Of a DNA stretch of 34,160 nucleotides, positions 24,801-33,703 are shown one piece after another (position 1 is the stretch's first letter; each line of letters opens with the position of its first letter). Under the pieces are notes generated by a model that saw only the letters and a list, made by a program, of their open reading frames with translations, was not told the origin of the DNA and did not search any database. The position numbers were made by a program, and so were the translations under genes. The DNA is from Rhodoferax sp. OV413 (GTDB lineage Bacteria; Pseudomonadota; Gammaproteobacteria; Burkholderiales; Burkholderiaceae_C). Where the stretch lies: assembly GCA_945861785.1 (NCBI GenBank), contig CAMAWD010000071.1:1-34160 (forward strand), written 5' to 3'.

Positions 24801-25976
24801 TCACACCACATTGACCTCCAACAGGGGCCGGTTGTCGATCACACGCGCCCAACCCAGCGCCGAAAGGTCCAGCGTGCGGTAGCCGCCAAAAGTCACCAGT
24901 TCCGACAGGGCCCGCCCCACAGCGGCAGATTGCTGCATGCCGTGGCCACTGAAACCATTGGCGAACAACAGGTTGTCCACATCGGGGTGCGCGCCCAGGA
25001 TCACGTTGTGGTCGAGTGTGTTCACGTCGTAGTGGCCCGCCCACGCATTCCGGACCCGCGCCGCCTCGAAGGCCGGAACACGCGCGGCCAACAGGGGCCA
25101 CAACACGTCGTCAAACAGCCCGTGCTGCACCTCAAAGTCAAAACACTCCGGGTCCTGCGCCTCGGGCGGAGAAATGCCGCAAATAAAGCCGCTGCCTTCG
25201 GGCCTGAAATAAGCGCCGCTGGGGTCGATCACCAACGGGCACTGGCTGACCTGTGCCGGCGTTGAAAAGAAGAACACGCAACGCTTGCGCGACTGCACCG
25301 GCAGATGGATGCCGGCGCTGCGCGCCAACTCTGTCGCTCCGGTTCCGGCCGCGTTGATGACCATGCCACAGTTCACCGTGGAGCCATCGGACAGCGTCAC
25401 CGACGCAATCGTGCGCCCACGGCGCTGCACCTGCGTCACCTGCGCCTGGCGGTACTCGGCGCCCAGGGAAACAGCTTTGCGCCGAAACGCCTGCAGCAAG
25501 CCGTAGGCGTCCAGCCAGCCTTCGCCGGACAACCCGAGCGACCCCGCAACCAGGTCATCGGTTGCCAACCAGGGGAAACGCGCACGCAATTGCGCAGGCT
25601 CGAGCAAGGCCACGTCCACGCCCAGGCTGCGTTGCACGCGGTGGTTGGACTCCATGATCCCGCGCCCGGCCGGTGTGGCCAAAAACAGGTACCCGCCCTC
25701 GTGGAACCCGACGTCGGGCGAGTCACCATCCACTGCCAGGTGGTGACCGATGTTCCGGATGAAATCGGTGCCGAACTGCGACATGCGGATGTTCTCCGGT
25801 GTGGAGAACTGGTGCCGTATCGACGCAGCCGATCGGGCAGTGGCGCACTTTTCGTAAGAGAAGTCTTTCTCGACCACCAGCACCGACCCCGTGAAGTTCG
25901 CCTGCGACCGCAAGAAGAAGGCTGCGGCACTGCCGACAACCGCCCCGCCTACGATGACGACATCCGCATACTGCAT
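24801..25976 (-). CDS. FAD-dependent oxidoreductase, DAO family
   Basis: A 391-residue flavoprotein of the D-amino-acid oxidase/sarcosine oxidase superfamily. The FAD-binding Rossmann motif is VVIVGGAVVGSAAAF (6-20), with Ala in place of the central Gly. An acidic residue in VLVVEKD follows, then GEGWLDAYGLLQAFRRKA, MVINAAGTGATELA, and the C-terminal FANGFSGHGMQQSAAVGRALSEL, which resembles FOXRED1-type proteins. It likely oxidises an N-substituted amino acid, in keeping with the amino-acid/amide theme of the region. GGAG lies 9 bases before the ATG. It is convergent with the flavin reductase gene. Confidence 0.88.
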   Translation of the reverse strand: MQYADVVIVGGAVVGSAAAFFLRSQANFTGSVLVVEKDFSYEKCATARSAASIRHQFSTPENIRMSQFGTDFIRNIGHHLAVDGDSPDVGFHEGGYLFLATPAGRGIMESNHRVQRSLGVDVALLEPAQLRARFPWLATDDLVAGSLGLSGEGWLDAYGLLQAFRRKAVSLGAEYRQAQVTQVQRRGRTIASVTLSDGSTVNCGMVINAAGTGATELARSAGIHLPVQSRKRCVFFFSTPAQVSQCPLVIDPSGAYFRPEGSGFICGISPPEAQDPECFDFEVQHGLFDDVLWPLLAARVPAFEAARVRNAWAGHYDVNTLDHNVILGAHPDVDNLLFANGFSGHGMQQSAAVGRALSELVTFGGYRTLDLSALGWARVIDNRPLLEVNVV

Positions 25977-26055
25977 TGTTGGGCGCTCCGAAGATCGTGA
26001 CCGAGTTGGCTTGGCTTGCGATCGAGGGTCAGGGACTGGCGGCCTTTGTTGGCGA

Positions 26056-26147
26056 GCCGAGAGGGCCGACCGCGTGCCGCCGCTCGTGTCCCCCGCCCTA
26101 CGGGCTCCTCCTTTCCCGCGCCGCGACACGCGGTCGGCCCTCTCGGC
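26056..26147. repeat. 21-bp perfect inverted repeat
   Basis: Bases 26056-26076 are the exact reverse complement of 26127-26147 over 21 positions, with a 50-base spacer. The spacer contains a 27-base stretch (26088-26114) whose reverse complement recurs with one mismatch at 26223-26249, tying this palindrome to the next one. There is no open frame or transposase motif inside. It appears to be a mobile or recombinogenic palindromic element. Confidence 0.8.
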
Positions 26148-26188
26148 AGCGTGGGTTGTTGGTACGCCGCGCGCCAACCCCGTCGAGA

Positions 26189-26282
26189 GATCAGGTCGGC
26201 GGTGCGTTCGGCGCAGCGGCATAAAGGAGGAGCCCGCAGGGCGGGGGACAGCCGCGGAGCCGAATGCGCCGCCGGCCTGATC
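26189..26282. repeat. Imperfect 32-bp inverted repeat enclosing shared module
   Basis: Arms 26189-26220 and 26251-26282 are complementary with about six mismatches over 32 bases. The spacer contains AAAGGAGGAGCCCGCAGGGC (26223-26242), the inverted counterpart of part of the neighbouring palindrome. Bases 26240-26262 match 718-740 at 21 of 23 positions, so this element and the one at 697-760 share a building block. Confidence 0.75.
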
Positions 26283-26448
26283 CCACACCAATCCACCGGA
26301 CTGCTCTCCCCTTGTGTCTGCGGTATCTGGTGTGCCATTGTTTTTCGGAGGAGCAACAGAGAATAGTATGCCGTCAGAAAGGTTTTATATTCACCCGACC
26401 CACCGGCGATCGATTCCCGCCGCACATCCCAAAGGTAGCAGTCACCCC

Positions 26449-27084
26449 ATGCTGTTCATTGCCAAAGAAGACGTTGCGCGCCACGCGCCCTACGGCACGC
26501 TGATTGACGCGCTCGCCAAAGGCCTGCGCGAGCCGATCGAGTCCCCCCCGCGCAGCCATTTCAACCCGAACCAGGACGCCAGCACAGTCCTGATCATGCC
26601 GGCCTGGAAGCCGCGCCAATTCATGGGCACCAAGATCGTGTCGATCTGGCCCGGCAACAACACCCGCGGTCAGTCGGCCGTGTCGGCGATTTACGTTGTC
26701 ACCTCGTGCCTGGACGGTACCAGCCTGGCGGTCATCGACGGCACCGAACTGACCCTGCGCCGCACTGCTGCTGCCGCCGCGCTGGCGGCACGCATCCTGG
26801 CCCGCCAAGGCAGCCAGCGCCTGTTGGTTTTGGGCACTGGCGCATTGGCCTCGCACCTGGCCATGGCGCACCGCAGCGTGTTCGATTTGTCGGACATCAC
26901 GGTCTGGGGGCGCAATCCGGACAAGGCCCGTGGCGTGGTTGCGGCATTGGCCCAGGCAGGCACCAAAGCGCGCGCCACGTCCGACCTGCAGCATGCGCTG
27001 CGCGCCGGCCTGATTTCGGAACACGCCGTGCGTGCCGAACTCTCCGAAATGGTCGGCGGGCTGCCCCCGGCCGACGGCACCCGC
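26449..27084 (+). pseudogene. Ornithine cyclodeaminase/mu-crystallin family gene, internally deleted
   Basis: The frame starts MLFIAKEDVARHAPYGTLID and reads as a normal cyclodeaminase-family protein through MGTKIVSIWPGN, DGTELTLRRTAAAAALAARI and the Rossmann motif LLVLGTGALASHLA. It then jumps from DLQHALR straight to AGLISEHAVRAELSEMVGG. In the family these segments are separated by about 80 residues that include the catalytic Asp loop (pattern DLVGAF). The usual ending (ITLFKSVGTA-like) is also missing, and the frame stays open without a stop to 28077, across the M20 gene in another frame. So it carries an internal in-frame deletion and a lost 3' end. A reductive ketimine or alanine-dehydrogenase-like role may have been its original function. 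Confidence 0.7.
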
Positions 27085-27106
27085 CCACTTTTCAACCGAG
27101 GACACC

Positions 27107-28297
27107 ATGAATGCACCCCTGAACCTGCCCGCGCTGGAAGAAATCCGCGCGCACGAAGAAGAGATGGTGGCAATCCGCCGCCAGATCCACGCCAACCCGG
27201 AGATGGCCTACGAGGAGTTCGCCACCGCCGACCTGGTGGCCGAACGGTTGCAGCGCTGGGGTTACGCGGTGCACCGCGGCCTGGGCGGCACCGGTGTGGT
27301 GGGCACTTTGCGCGAAGGCACCTCCAGCCGGCGCATCGGCCTGCGCGCCGACATGGACGCGTTGCCGATCGAAGAGACCACGGCCAAACCCTGGGCCAGC
27401 AAGGTATTTGGCAAGATGCACGCCTGCGGCCACGATGGCCACACCGCGATGCTGCTGTCGGCCGCGCGCCACCTGGCGGCCACGCGCAATTTCGACGGCC
27501 ACCTGCACCTGGTGTTCCAGCCGGCGGAAGAAGGCCAGGCCGGCGCGCGCAAGATGCTCGAAGATGGCTTCCTGGACCTGTTCCCCTGCGACGCGATGTT
27601 CGGCATGCACAACATGCCTGGTCTGCCCGAGGGCAGGTTCACCGCCGTACCGGGTTTTGCGATGGCCAGCGGCGACACCTGCATCATCAAGGTCCACGGC
27701 ACCGGTGGCCATGGCGCCCTGCCGCAGTATGCGGTGGACACGGTGGTGGCGGCATCGAGCATCGTGATGGCACTGCAGACCATCGTGTCGCGCAACGTGA
27801 ACCCGCTGCACACCGGCATCATATCGGTCGGCGCGTTTATCTCTGGCGACGCACCGAATGTGATTCCTGGCACCGCCGAATTGCGCTTGACGGTGCGCGC
27901 CTTCCGCCCCGATGTGCGCGACCTGCTGGAAAAACGCATCACCGAGATCGCGCAGGCCCAGGCAGCGGTGTATGGCGCTACCGCCGATGTCAACTACCTG
28001 CGCCGTTACCCGGTGCTGAACAACCACCCGGCAGAAACTGCGTTCTGCCAGCAGGTGATCCGCGACTGGCTCGGTGATGAAGGCCTGCAAACCAACGCCG
28101 AACCGATCACCGCCAGTGAGGACTTCGCTTTCTTCCTGGAAAAGGTGCCCGGCTGTTATGTGAACATCGGCAACGGTGTGGGGTCTGTAGGCGGCTGCAT
28201 GGTGCACAACGCCGGTTATGACTTCAACGACCGTGTGCTCTCCACCGGGGCCACCTACTGGGTCAAACTTGCGCAGGCTTACCTGCGCCGGGGCTGA
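27107..28297 (+). CDS. M20-family amidohydrolase (hippurate hydrolase-like)
   Basis: A 396-residue M20D metallopeptidase-type hydrolase that would cleave an N-acyl amino acid or amide. Zinc-site motifs are ACGHDGHT (Cys107, His109), PAEEG (catalytic Glu141, Glu142), GMHN (His168), and the C-terminal SEDFAFF. GLRADMDALPI is the usual family signature. Length matches HipO/IAA-amino-acid hydrolases. GAGGA precedes the ATG at 27107, giving a confident start. It follows directly after the decayed cyclodeaminase gene and is convergent with the acyl-CoA synthetase, leaving 9 bases between them. Confidence 0.92.
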   Translation: MNAPLNLPALEEIRAHEEEMVAIRRQIHANPEMAYEEFATADLVAERLQRWGYAVHRGLGGTGVVGTLREGTSSRRIGLRADMDALPIEETTAKPWASKVFGKMHACGHDGHTAMLLSAARHLAATRNFDGHLHLVFQPAEEGQAGARKMLEDGFLDLFPCDAMFGMHNMPGLPEGRFTAVPGFAMASGDTCIIKVHGTGGHGALPQYAVDTVVAASSIVMALQTIVSRNVNPLHTGIISVGAFISGDAPNVIPGTAELRLTVRAFRPDVRDLLEKRITEIAQAQAAVYGATADVNYLRRYPVLNNHPAETAFCQQVIRDWLGDEGLQTNAEPITASEDFAFFLEKVPGCYVNIGNGVGSVGGCMVHNAGYDFNDRVLSTGATYWVKLAQAYLRRG

Positions 28298-28306
28298 CAA
28301 CAGCGA

Positions 28307-29986
28307 TCAGGACCAAAGCACCTTGCCCTGCCCTTCGAACCAGCGGTCCACCTGACCGGCCACCGCCGCTTCGATCTTGCTGCGCTTGATTTTCATGGTG
28401 GGTGTGAGGCAGCCGTTTTCGATCGACCAAGGCTCCTTGGCGATCACCACCATCTTCATCTGCTCGTAGTCCGCCAGGCCGCTGTTGGTCTCCTTGAGCA
28501 GCGCGCCCATGGCGGCCTCGACTTCGGCACGCACCGCAGCATCTCCCACCTTGGGGCGGAGGTCTTCGGCCAGCACCACCAAAGCATACGAGGCCGCCTG
28601 CCCGACACCCGAGACCATGCTCGACTCGATCATCGGGTGCGCGTTGAGCTTGTTCTCGATCGGTGCCGGCGCCACGTATTTGCCCTTGGCGGTCTTGAAC
28701 AGTTCCTTCAGGCGCCCGGTGATCTTGAGTTGCCCGTCGGCTCGGCGTTCACCCTGGTCGCCGGTGCGGAAATAACCATCGGCCGTAAACGCCTCGGCGT
28801 CCAGGTCGGGGCGTTTGTAGTAACCCACCAGTTGCCCTGGAGACTTGATCTGGATCTCGCCCTCGGCGCTGATACGCACCTCGACGCCGTCATACGGGAC
28901 ACCAACGTAACCGACCGCGTTGTGCGTCTCGGTCATGCTGTGGGAGTAAGCGAAATCCTCGGTCATGGCGTATCCCTCGATCAGTGGCAACCCGAGCCTG
29001 CGGTACCAGTCGATGAGGGAGGGCGGCAACGGCGCCGATCCACTGCCCGCCAACTTGACCTGGTCCAGCCCCAAACCGGTCAACACCTTCTTGGCAATGA
29101 TCTTGTTCAGGATCGGAATCGACAGCATCAAATTGAGTTTGCCCGGCGGCATCTTGGCCGAGACGCCCTGCTGGAACTTGAGCCAGAGCCGGGGCACCGA
29201 GATGAACAGCGTGGGCCGGGCACGGTTCAGGTCTTTGACGAAAGTCTCGAGCGTCTCGGCAAAAAACACATGCGTGTTGCCATCGACATAGGAGAAACAC
29301 TCCACGAACGCACGCTCGAACACATGGGCCAGCGGCAGGTACGACATGACCCGGTTGGCGCCGCCCTGGCCCAGTACCTCGTGCATGCGCTCGGTGATAC
29401 CTTCGGCCACCCTGGAGATACGCTCGAAGCTGTGCATCGCCCCCTTGGGCTGCCCGGTGGAGCCCGAGGTGTAGATCAGCATCGCCAGGTCGCTTCCAGC
29501 CCGTTGCGGCTTGCCGGCGATGGGCGGGGTACGGGCGCAGATGCCATCCCAGGTCTCGAAGCTGGTCTTGGGCGCCAGCGGGAAAGCAATCCGCGGCATG
29601 TCGGCGGGCACACCGGCCTCCTGCTTGTTCCAGGTGTCGAGTTTGCCCACAAACAGCAGGCTGGCACCGCTGTGCTCCAGCACGAACTTGACCGTGTCGG
29701 GGCCTTCGGTAGGGAAAATTGCCACCGTGGTGTAACCGGCCATCCAGATGGCGACCTCGGCCATGAAAAAGTGGGCGCAGTTCTTGGACAGGATGGCAAT
29801 ACGGGCGCCCGGTTCGAAACCCAGGCCCTTGAGGTGTGTGGCCATGCGCCGCGCCTGGTCCAATGTCTGTTTCCAGGTGTAGTCGGTCACACCGGCGCCG
29901 CCAGTTGGCTGGGTCAGGTAGATCTGATCGGGCCGCTTGGCCTCGTGCTCGTAGAGGTAATCAAGCAACATCTTGGACTGCGCCAT
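28307..29986 (-). CDS. AMP-forming acyl-CoA synthetase (long-chain FadD-like)
   Basis: A 559-residue AMP-binding enzyme that would activate a carboxylic acid to its CoA thioester. Visible motifs are YTSGSTGQPKGAMHS (P-loop), PLAHVFERAFVECF, GYAMTED (usual form GYGMTE), YFRTGDQGERRADGQLKITG, and the C-terminal TPTMKIKRSKIE with the adenylation lysine. This pattern is closest to the long-chain/FAA-type synthetases. ATG 29986 is chosen with AAGGCG upstream; the in-frame extension to 30049 is unlike the family. It may activate the acyl group released by the neighbouring deacylases. Confidence 0.92.
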   Translation of the reverse strand: MAQSKMLLDYLYEHEAKRPDQIYLTQPTGGAGVTDYTWKQTLDQARRMATHLKGLGFEPGARIAILSKNCAHFFMAEVAIWMAGYTTVAIFPTEGPDTVKFVLEHSGASLLFVGKLDTWNKQEAGVPADMPRIAFPLAPKTSFETWDGICARTPPIAGKPQRAGSDLAMLIYTSGSTGQPKGAMHSFERISRVAEGITERMHEVLGQGGANRVMSYLPLAHVFERAFVECFSYVDGNTHVFFAETLETFVKDLNRARPTLFISVPRLWLKFQQGVSAKMPPGKLNLMLSIPILNKIIAKKVLTGLGLDQVKLAGSGSAPLPPSLIDWYRRLGLPLIEGYAMTEDFAYSHSMTETHNAVGYVGVPYDGVEVRISAEGEIQIKSPGQLVGYYKRPDLDAEAFTADGYFRTGDQGERRADGQLKITGRLKELFKTAKGKYVAPAPIENKLNAHPMIESSMVSGVGQAASYALVVLAEDLRPKVGDAAVRAEVEAAMGALLKETNSGLADYEQMKMVVIAKEPWSIENGCLTPTMKIKRSKIEAAVAGQVDRWFEGQGKVLWS

Positions 29987-30070
29987 GGGTTTCGCCTTTT
30001 CGGGTGACGGGTTGGGGAAGACTGCACGGCCGCCCGCGCGTGAAATCAACGCTGAAGCCTAGCGCCCCAT

Positions 30071-30094
30071 GCAAAACCTGTCCACAGGGTTTGC
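30071..30094 (-). terminator. Hairpin downstream of the D-aminoacylase gene
   Basis: The arms GCAAAACCTG (30071-30080) and CAGGGTTTGC (30085-30094) pair over ten bases with one mismatch around loop TCCA. It lies about 40 bases past the D-aminoacylase stop and before the acyl-CoA synthetase start on the same strand. No extended T-run follows. Confidence 0.4.
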
Positions 30095-30134
30095 CATGAC
30101 ACGCGCGCAGCGCGCTGGCAACCACCCCGCCGGC

Positions 30135-31880
30135 TCAGCCCCGGCCCGCGCGCACCAATCGCCCCGGCCGCGCGCCGGTGACCACGCCCTGGTCCAGCAC
30201 CCGCTGCCCCGCGACCCAGGTGCCGGCAAATCCACGGGCTGTCTGCAGAAAGCGTTTGCCCCCCGCAGGCAGGTCGCGCACCAGTTGCGGTTTGGGCAGC
30301 GCCAGTCGGGCCGGGTCGATCAGGTTGAAGTCGGCACGCAGGCCGGGCACGATCCGCCCGCGATCCGCCAACCCCAGATAGTCGGCATTGCGCGCGCACA
30401 ACATCCGCACCGCCTCCTGCACGGACAAATGGCCCTTGGCGACCCAGTGTGTCAGCATGAAGGTGCTGAAACTGGCATCACACACGGTGCCCACATGCGC
30501 TCCGGCGTCGCTCAGGCCGAGCAGCGCGCGCGGATGGCGCAGCATCTCGCCCACGCAGGACAGGTCGCCCTGGTTGTAGTTGAAGATCGGAAAGTAGACC
30601 AGGTTGGCACCGTCACCCTCGGTGAAATAGTCGTACAAGGCAACCAGCGCAGGCACGCCCTGGGTGCGTGCACGGGCGAGCATCGATTGACCGATGGCGG
30701 GCTCGTAGTCCGGCGTGTCGGTGAGCGCGAACATGCGCGCCGAGATCATGTCGATACGCGCCAGCAGGATGTCCACCAGCGGGGGGATCGAAGACCCATC
30801 CCCGGCCATGCGGTCCGATTTTTCCGCCAGGATGCGGCTGCGGCGCTGCGGTTCGCGCAGGGCGGCGGCACGCGCTGCCAGCGGCAGGTGGGCCACCTCC
30901 TTGTAACCCGGGAAACCCATGAACGGATGAAAACTGGCGTCCAGGCCGTTGATGACGCCGATACCGCGCGCGCCGGTCTGCAGATACAGCGGCAGCCCTT
31001 GCGCCACGGCCGCCTCGACACGCCGCGCGATCGCCTTGTACTGCTCGCCGCCTGGGTCGCGCTGGAGCCAGGTCATCGACAGCGGGCGCCCTGCGGCGCG
31101 GGCCAGTTGCTCGACCAGGTCGAACTCCGGATCGAAGCGCTGCGGCGAACGCATCAGGTCGAAGTCGCTGACCAGCTGCACCACACCATGCGACAGACCC
31201 GCAAAGGCACCGGCAATGCCGGTCAGCTCCGCCGCGTCGGCCTCGGACGCGGGCGTCTCGTGGCCTTTGGACGTGCGGTGGTTGTCGCTTCGGCCGGTGG
31301 AAAACCCGATGGCGCCGGCCTCCAGGGCCTCACGCAGCAGTCCACGCATGGCGGCGATGTCGTCACCGGTCGCCGCCTCATGGGCCCGGGCACGCTCGCC
31401 CATCACGTACATGCGCAGCGGGTCGTGCGGCACCATACAGGCGAAATCCAGGCTGTGTGGCATGGCGGCCAGGGCGTCCATGTACTGCGGGAAACTCTGC
31501 CAGTTGAACCGGATTCCCTCGGCCAGGGCCACTCCGGGGATGTCCTCCACACCTTCCATCAGGCTGATCAGCCGGTCCTGCTCGCCACTGCGCAGGGGCG
31601 CAAAACCCACACCGCAATTGCCCATCACCACCGTGGTCACGCCATGGTGGATGCTGGGCGAGAAGGTCTCGTCCCAGCTGGCCTGGCCGTCATAGTGGGT
31701 GTGGATGTCGACGAAGCCCGGCGTCAGCCAGGCCCCCTGCGCGTCCAGGGTTGCGCGGGCAGCGCCGGTGATCTGCCCGACTTCGGCGATCAGCCCGTCG
31801 CGGATGGCGACATCGGCAGTGACGGGGGTCGCGCCACTGCCGTCGACGACGGTTGCGGCCTTGACGAGCAGGTCAAACAT
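30135..31880 (-). CDS. N-acyl-D-amino-acid deacylase family amidohydrolase
   Basis: A 581-residue member of the D-aminoacylase branch of the amidohydrolase superfamily. The metal site begins at PGFVDIHTHYDGQ (His60, His62), followed by the diagnostic VTTVVMGNCGVGFAP (Cys89), LGLSDAGAHVGTVCD with the catalytic Asp, and a C-terminal RGRIVPGLRADFNLID. It would release the acyl group from an N-acyl-D-amino acid or a related compound. GAGGT lies five bases before the ATG. The protein is longer than classic D-aminoacylase (about 480 residues) but normal for the 550-580-residue group. It is immediately downstream of a BASS-transporter remnant. Confidence 0.9.
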   Translation of the reverse strand: MFDLLVKAATVVDGSGATPVTADVAIRDGLIAEVGQITGAARATLDAQGAWLTPGFVDIHTHYDGQASWDETFSPSIHHGVTTVVMGNCGVGFAPLRSGEQDRLISLMEGVEDIPGVALAEGIRFNWQSFPQYMDALAAMPHSLDFACMVPHDPLRMYVMGERARAHEAATGDDIAAMRGLLREALEAGAIGFSTGRSDNHRTSKGHETPASEADAAELTGIAGAFAGLSHGVVQLVSDFDLMRSPQRFDPEFDLVEQLARAAGRPLSMTWLQRDPGGEQYKAIARRVEAAVAQGLPLYLQTGARGIGVINGLDASFHPFMGFPGYKEVAHLPLAARAAALREPQRRSRILAEKSDRMAGDGSSIPPLVDILLARIDMISARMFALTDTPDYEPAIGQSMLARARTQGVPALVALYDYFTEGDGANLVYFPIFNYNQGDLSCVGEMLRHPRALLGLSDAGAHVGTVCDASFSTFMLTHWVAKGHLSVQEAVRMLCARNADYLGLADRGRIVPGLRADFNLIDPARLALPKPQLVRDLPAGGKRFLQTARGFAGTWVAGQRVLDQGVVTGARPGRLVRAGRG

Positions 31881-31891
31881 GGTGTACCTCG

Positions 31892-31966
31892 AAGTTTGAG
31901 CTCCAGCGCGACGGAGAACACCATCACCGCCAACACCAGGCCCAGGATCAACTGCAGTGCCTGCAT
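31892..31966 (-). pseudogene. N-terminal remnant of a BASS-family transporter
   Basis: The minus strand reads MQALQLILGLVLAVMVFSVA then LELKL, a typical first helix of bile acid:sodium symporter family proteins. The resemblance stops abruptly after about 25 residues at the ribosome binding site of the D-aminoacylase gene. The rest of the transporter, normally about 300 residues, is absent. This suggests a deletion that fused the 5' end of a transporter gene to the promoter-proximal side of the deacylase. The fragment is short, so the family call rests on one helix. Confidence 0.5.
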
Positions 31967-32012
31967 GCTGGCCAGTTTAGCCGGCCACACTGGCGCCGCA
32001 CGCGGGCTGCTT

Positions 32013-33650
32013 TCAGGCCGCCCTGACGGCCTCGAACGGCTGGCCGCCCAACACCGTGCCCCACACGCGCACATCCTTCAGGGCCATTGGATCGACCGTG
32101 GTCGGATCGTCGTCGAGCACGCAGAAGTCAGCGCGTTTGCCGCATTCGATGCTGCCGATCTCATGGTCGAGCTTGAGCGTGTAGGCCGCACCCAGCGTCA
32201 CGGCATGCAGCGCGTCCGCCACGCTGATGCGCTCCTGCGCACCCAGGACACGCCCCGATGCGGTGAGCCGGTGCACGGCGCACCAGGCGGTGAACAGTGG
32301 GCCGAGTGGTGTGACCGGGGCGTCGCTGTGGATGCTGAACGGCACCCCGGTGCGCAGCGCCGTGGCACAGGCGTTCATGCGTTGGGCCCGCTCGGGCCCG
32401 ACGGTGGTGCTGTAGTGCTGGTCGCCCCAGTAGTGGTGGTGGTTGGCAAACAGGTTGACGCACATGCCCTGCGCCGCCATGCGCCGGAACTGCGCGGCGT
32501 CGGCCAGCTGGCAATGCTGCAGCGTGAAGCGGTGGTCGCGTGTGGGCACGGCCGACAAGGCGTGCGCCACGCAGTCCAGCACCAGTTCGGTGGCTTCGTC
32601 GCCATTGGTGTGGGTGTGCACCTGCAAACCGCGCTGGAGGGCCAGCGTGTAACACTCGCGCAGCGCCTCGGGGGCGGTGTACCACAGGCCCTGGGGCGCT
32701 CCGTTGTAATAACCGGGCCAGCGCAGCCGCGCCGAGAAGCCCTGGATCGACCCATCGGCCACGATCTTGATGCGGCCCAGGCGCACCCGTTCGGTGCTGC
32801 GGGAGGTCAAGGCGAAAGCCCGCTCCACTGTGTCGTTTGCCGTGGCACCCATGAAGCGAAGGAACGGCACCAGGCGCAGCGGGTAACTGGCCTCCCCGGT
32901 CACCCGCAACAGGACGTCGAGTTCGGGATCGGTCAGGTTGGCAGCAAGGTCGGTCGAGGTGGTGACGCCGGCGCGCACGGCCAGCCTGGCGTAGGCGCGG
33001 ATGCCGGCTTCATCCCCCGAGAGAAAGGAGCGGTCCAGCCCGACATGCGCAAACGCAGCGCCCATGGCCTCCGGGCCCTTGAGCTCGCCCGTGGGCAAAC
33101 CGTCCGCGCCCAGCGGAACACCGGGATGGTCGATGCCCTGGCGCAAATAGCCAATACGCTCCAGCACCGCCGAATTGACCGCCAGGATGTGACCGCTGGC
33201 GTGCATCACACCCACCATGCGCGTGCTGCTGACCTGGTCCAGGTGCGCACGCGTGAGCCGCTCTGCACCGTAATAGATCGGGTCCAGCCCCCAGCCGACG
33301 ATCGGCCCCTCGGGCTTGGACGCCGCCGCTTCGGCCAGTCGCGCCACCACCGGCTCCAGCGCAGGCACACCCGGCCAGGTTCGACCGTCCGGGTCTGTCA
33401 CGTCGAAGTAGCCGCAATAGGTATAACGCCACAAGGCCCCCGCCATCAGGTGCGCGTGGCCTTCCACAAACCCGGGCATCAGCACCTTGTCGGCAAAACG
33501 CGTGTTCAGTGTGTGGGGGCCCCAGCCCGCCAGTTCGTCGAGCGTGCCCGCGCCCAGGATGCGCCCGTCCCGCACCGCCACATGGGTAGCCTGCGGCTGA
33601 GAAGGGTTCATGGTGATGATCTTGCGGGCGCTGAAGATGGTGATGGTCAT
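32013..33650 (-). CDS. YtcJ-like amidohydrolase (amidohydrolase family 3)
   Basis: A 545-residue metal-dependent hydrolase of the YtcJ/NfdA group. The metal motif is MPGFVEGHAHLMAG (His65, His67). Further on are VADGSIQGFSARL, the HTHTNGDEATELVLD segment, LQHCQLAD, PFSIHSDAPVTPLGP and the C-terminal GSIECGKRADFCVLDDDP, all usual for the family. These enzymes hydrolyse formamides or other N-substituted amides. ATG 33650 has AGGGA 8 bases upstream; the long in-frame extension into the hexamer repeat is rejected. It is likely the first gene of the operon with the BASS remnant and D-aminoacylase. Confidence 0.9.
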   Translation of the reverse strand: MTITIFSARKIITMNPSQPQATHVAVRDGRILGAGTLDELAGWGPHTLNTRFADKVLMPGFVEGHAHLMAGALWRYTYCGYFDVTDPDGRTWPGVPALEPVVARLAEAAASKPEGPIVGWGLDPIYYGAERLTRAHLDQVSSTRMVGVMHASGHILAVNSAVLERIGYLRQGIDHPGVPLGADGLPTGELKGPEAMGAAFAHVGLDRSFLSGDEAGIRAYARLAVRAGVTTSTDLAANLTDPELDVLLRVTGEASYPLRLVPFLRFMGATANDTVERAFALTSRSTERVRLGRIKIVADGSIQGFSARLRWPGYYNGAPQGLWYTAPEALRECYTLALQRGLQVHTHTNGDEATELVLDCVAHALSAVPTRDHRFTLQHCQLADAAQFRRMAAQGMCVNLFANHHHYWGDQHYSTTVGPERAQRMNACATALRTGVPFSIHSDAPVTPLGPLFTAWCAVHRLTASGRVLGAQERISVADALHAVTLGAAYTLKLDHEIGSIECGKRADFCVLDDDPTTVDPMALKDVRVWGTVLGGQPFEAVRAA

Positions 33651-33703
33651 GGTGGGTGTCCCTGGTAAGTTCATACGAAAAAAGTCGGCTGTCGGCCCTT
33701 TGA

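Larger units (their letters stand above)
25977..26448. other. Intergenic repeat-rich region between divergent genes
   Basis: This 472-base spacer holds two nested inverted repeats (listed separately) and no convincing gene. Bases 26325-26400 are more AT-rich than the rest and include GGAGGAG (26348-26354) and TTTTATATTC, possibly the promoter and leader of the cyclodeaminase gene. An ATG at 26368 is in frame with that gene but would add an atypical 27-residue extension. Confidence 0.5.

Noticed and set aside
26314-28077. 587-residue fusion of cyclodeaminase with a C-terminal extension
   Set aside because: The extension after about 27084 is the M20 gene read in another frame and shows no domain; decay with loss of the stop is simpler.
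30069-33668. 1199-residue plus-strand open frame
   Set aside because: It runs antisense to the D-aminoacylase and YtcJ-like genes, has low-complexity Arg/His/Gln-rich composition and no family motif; it is an effect of high GC.
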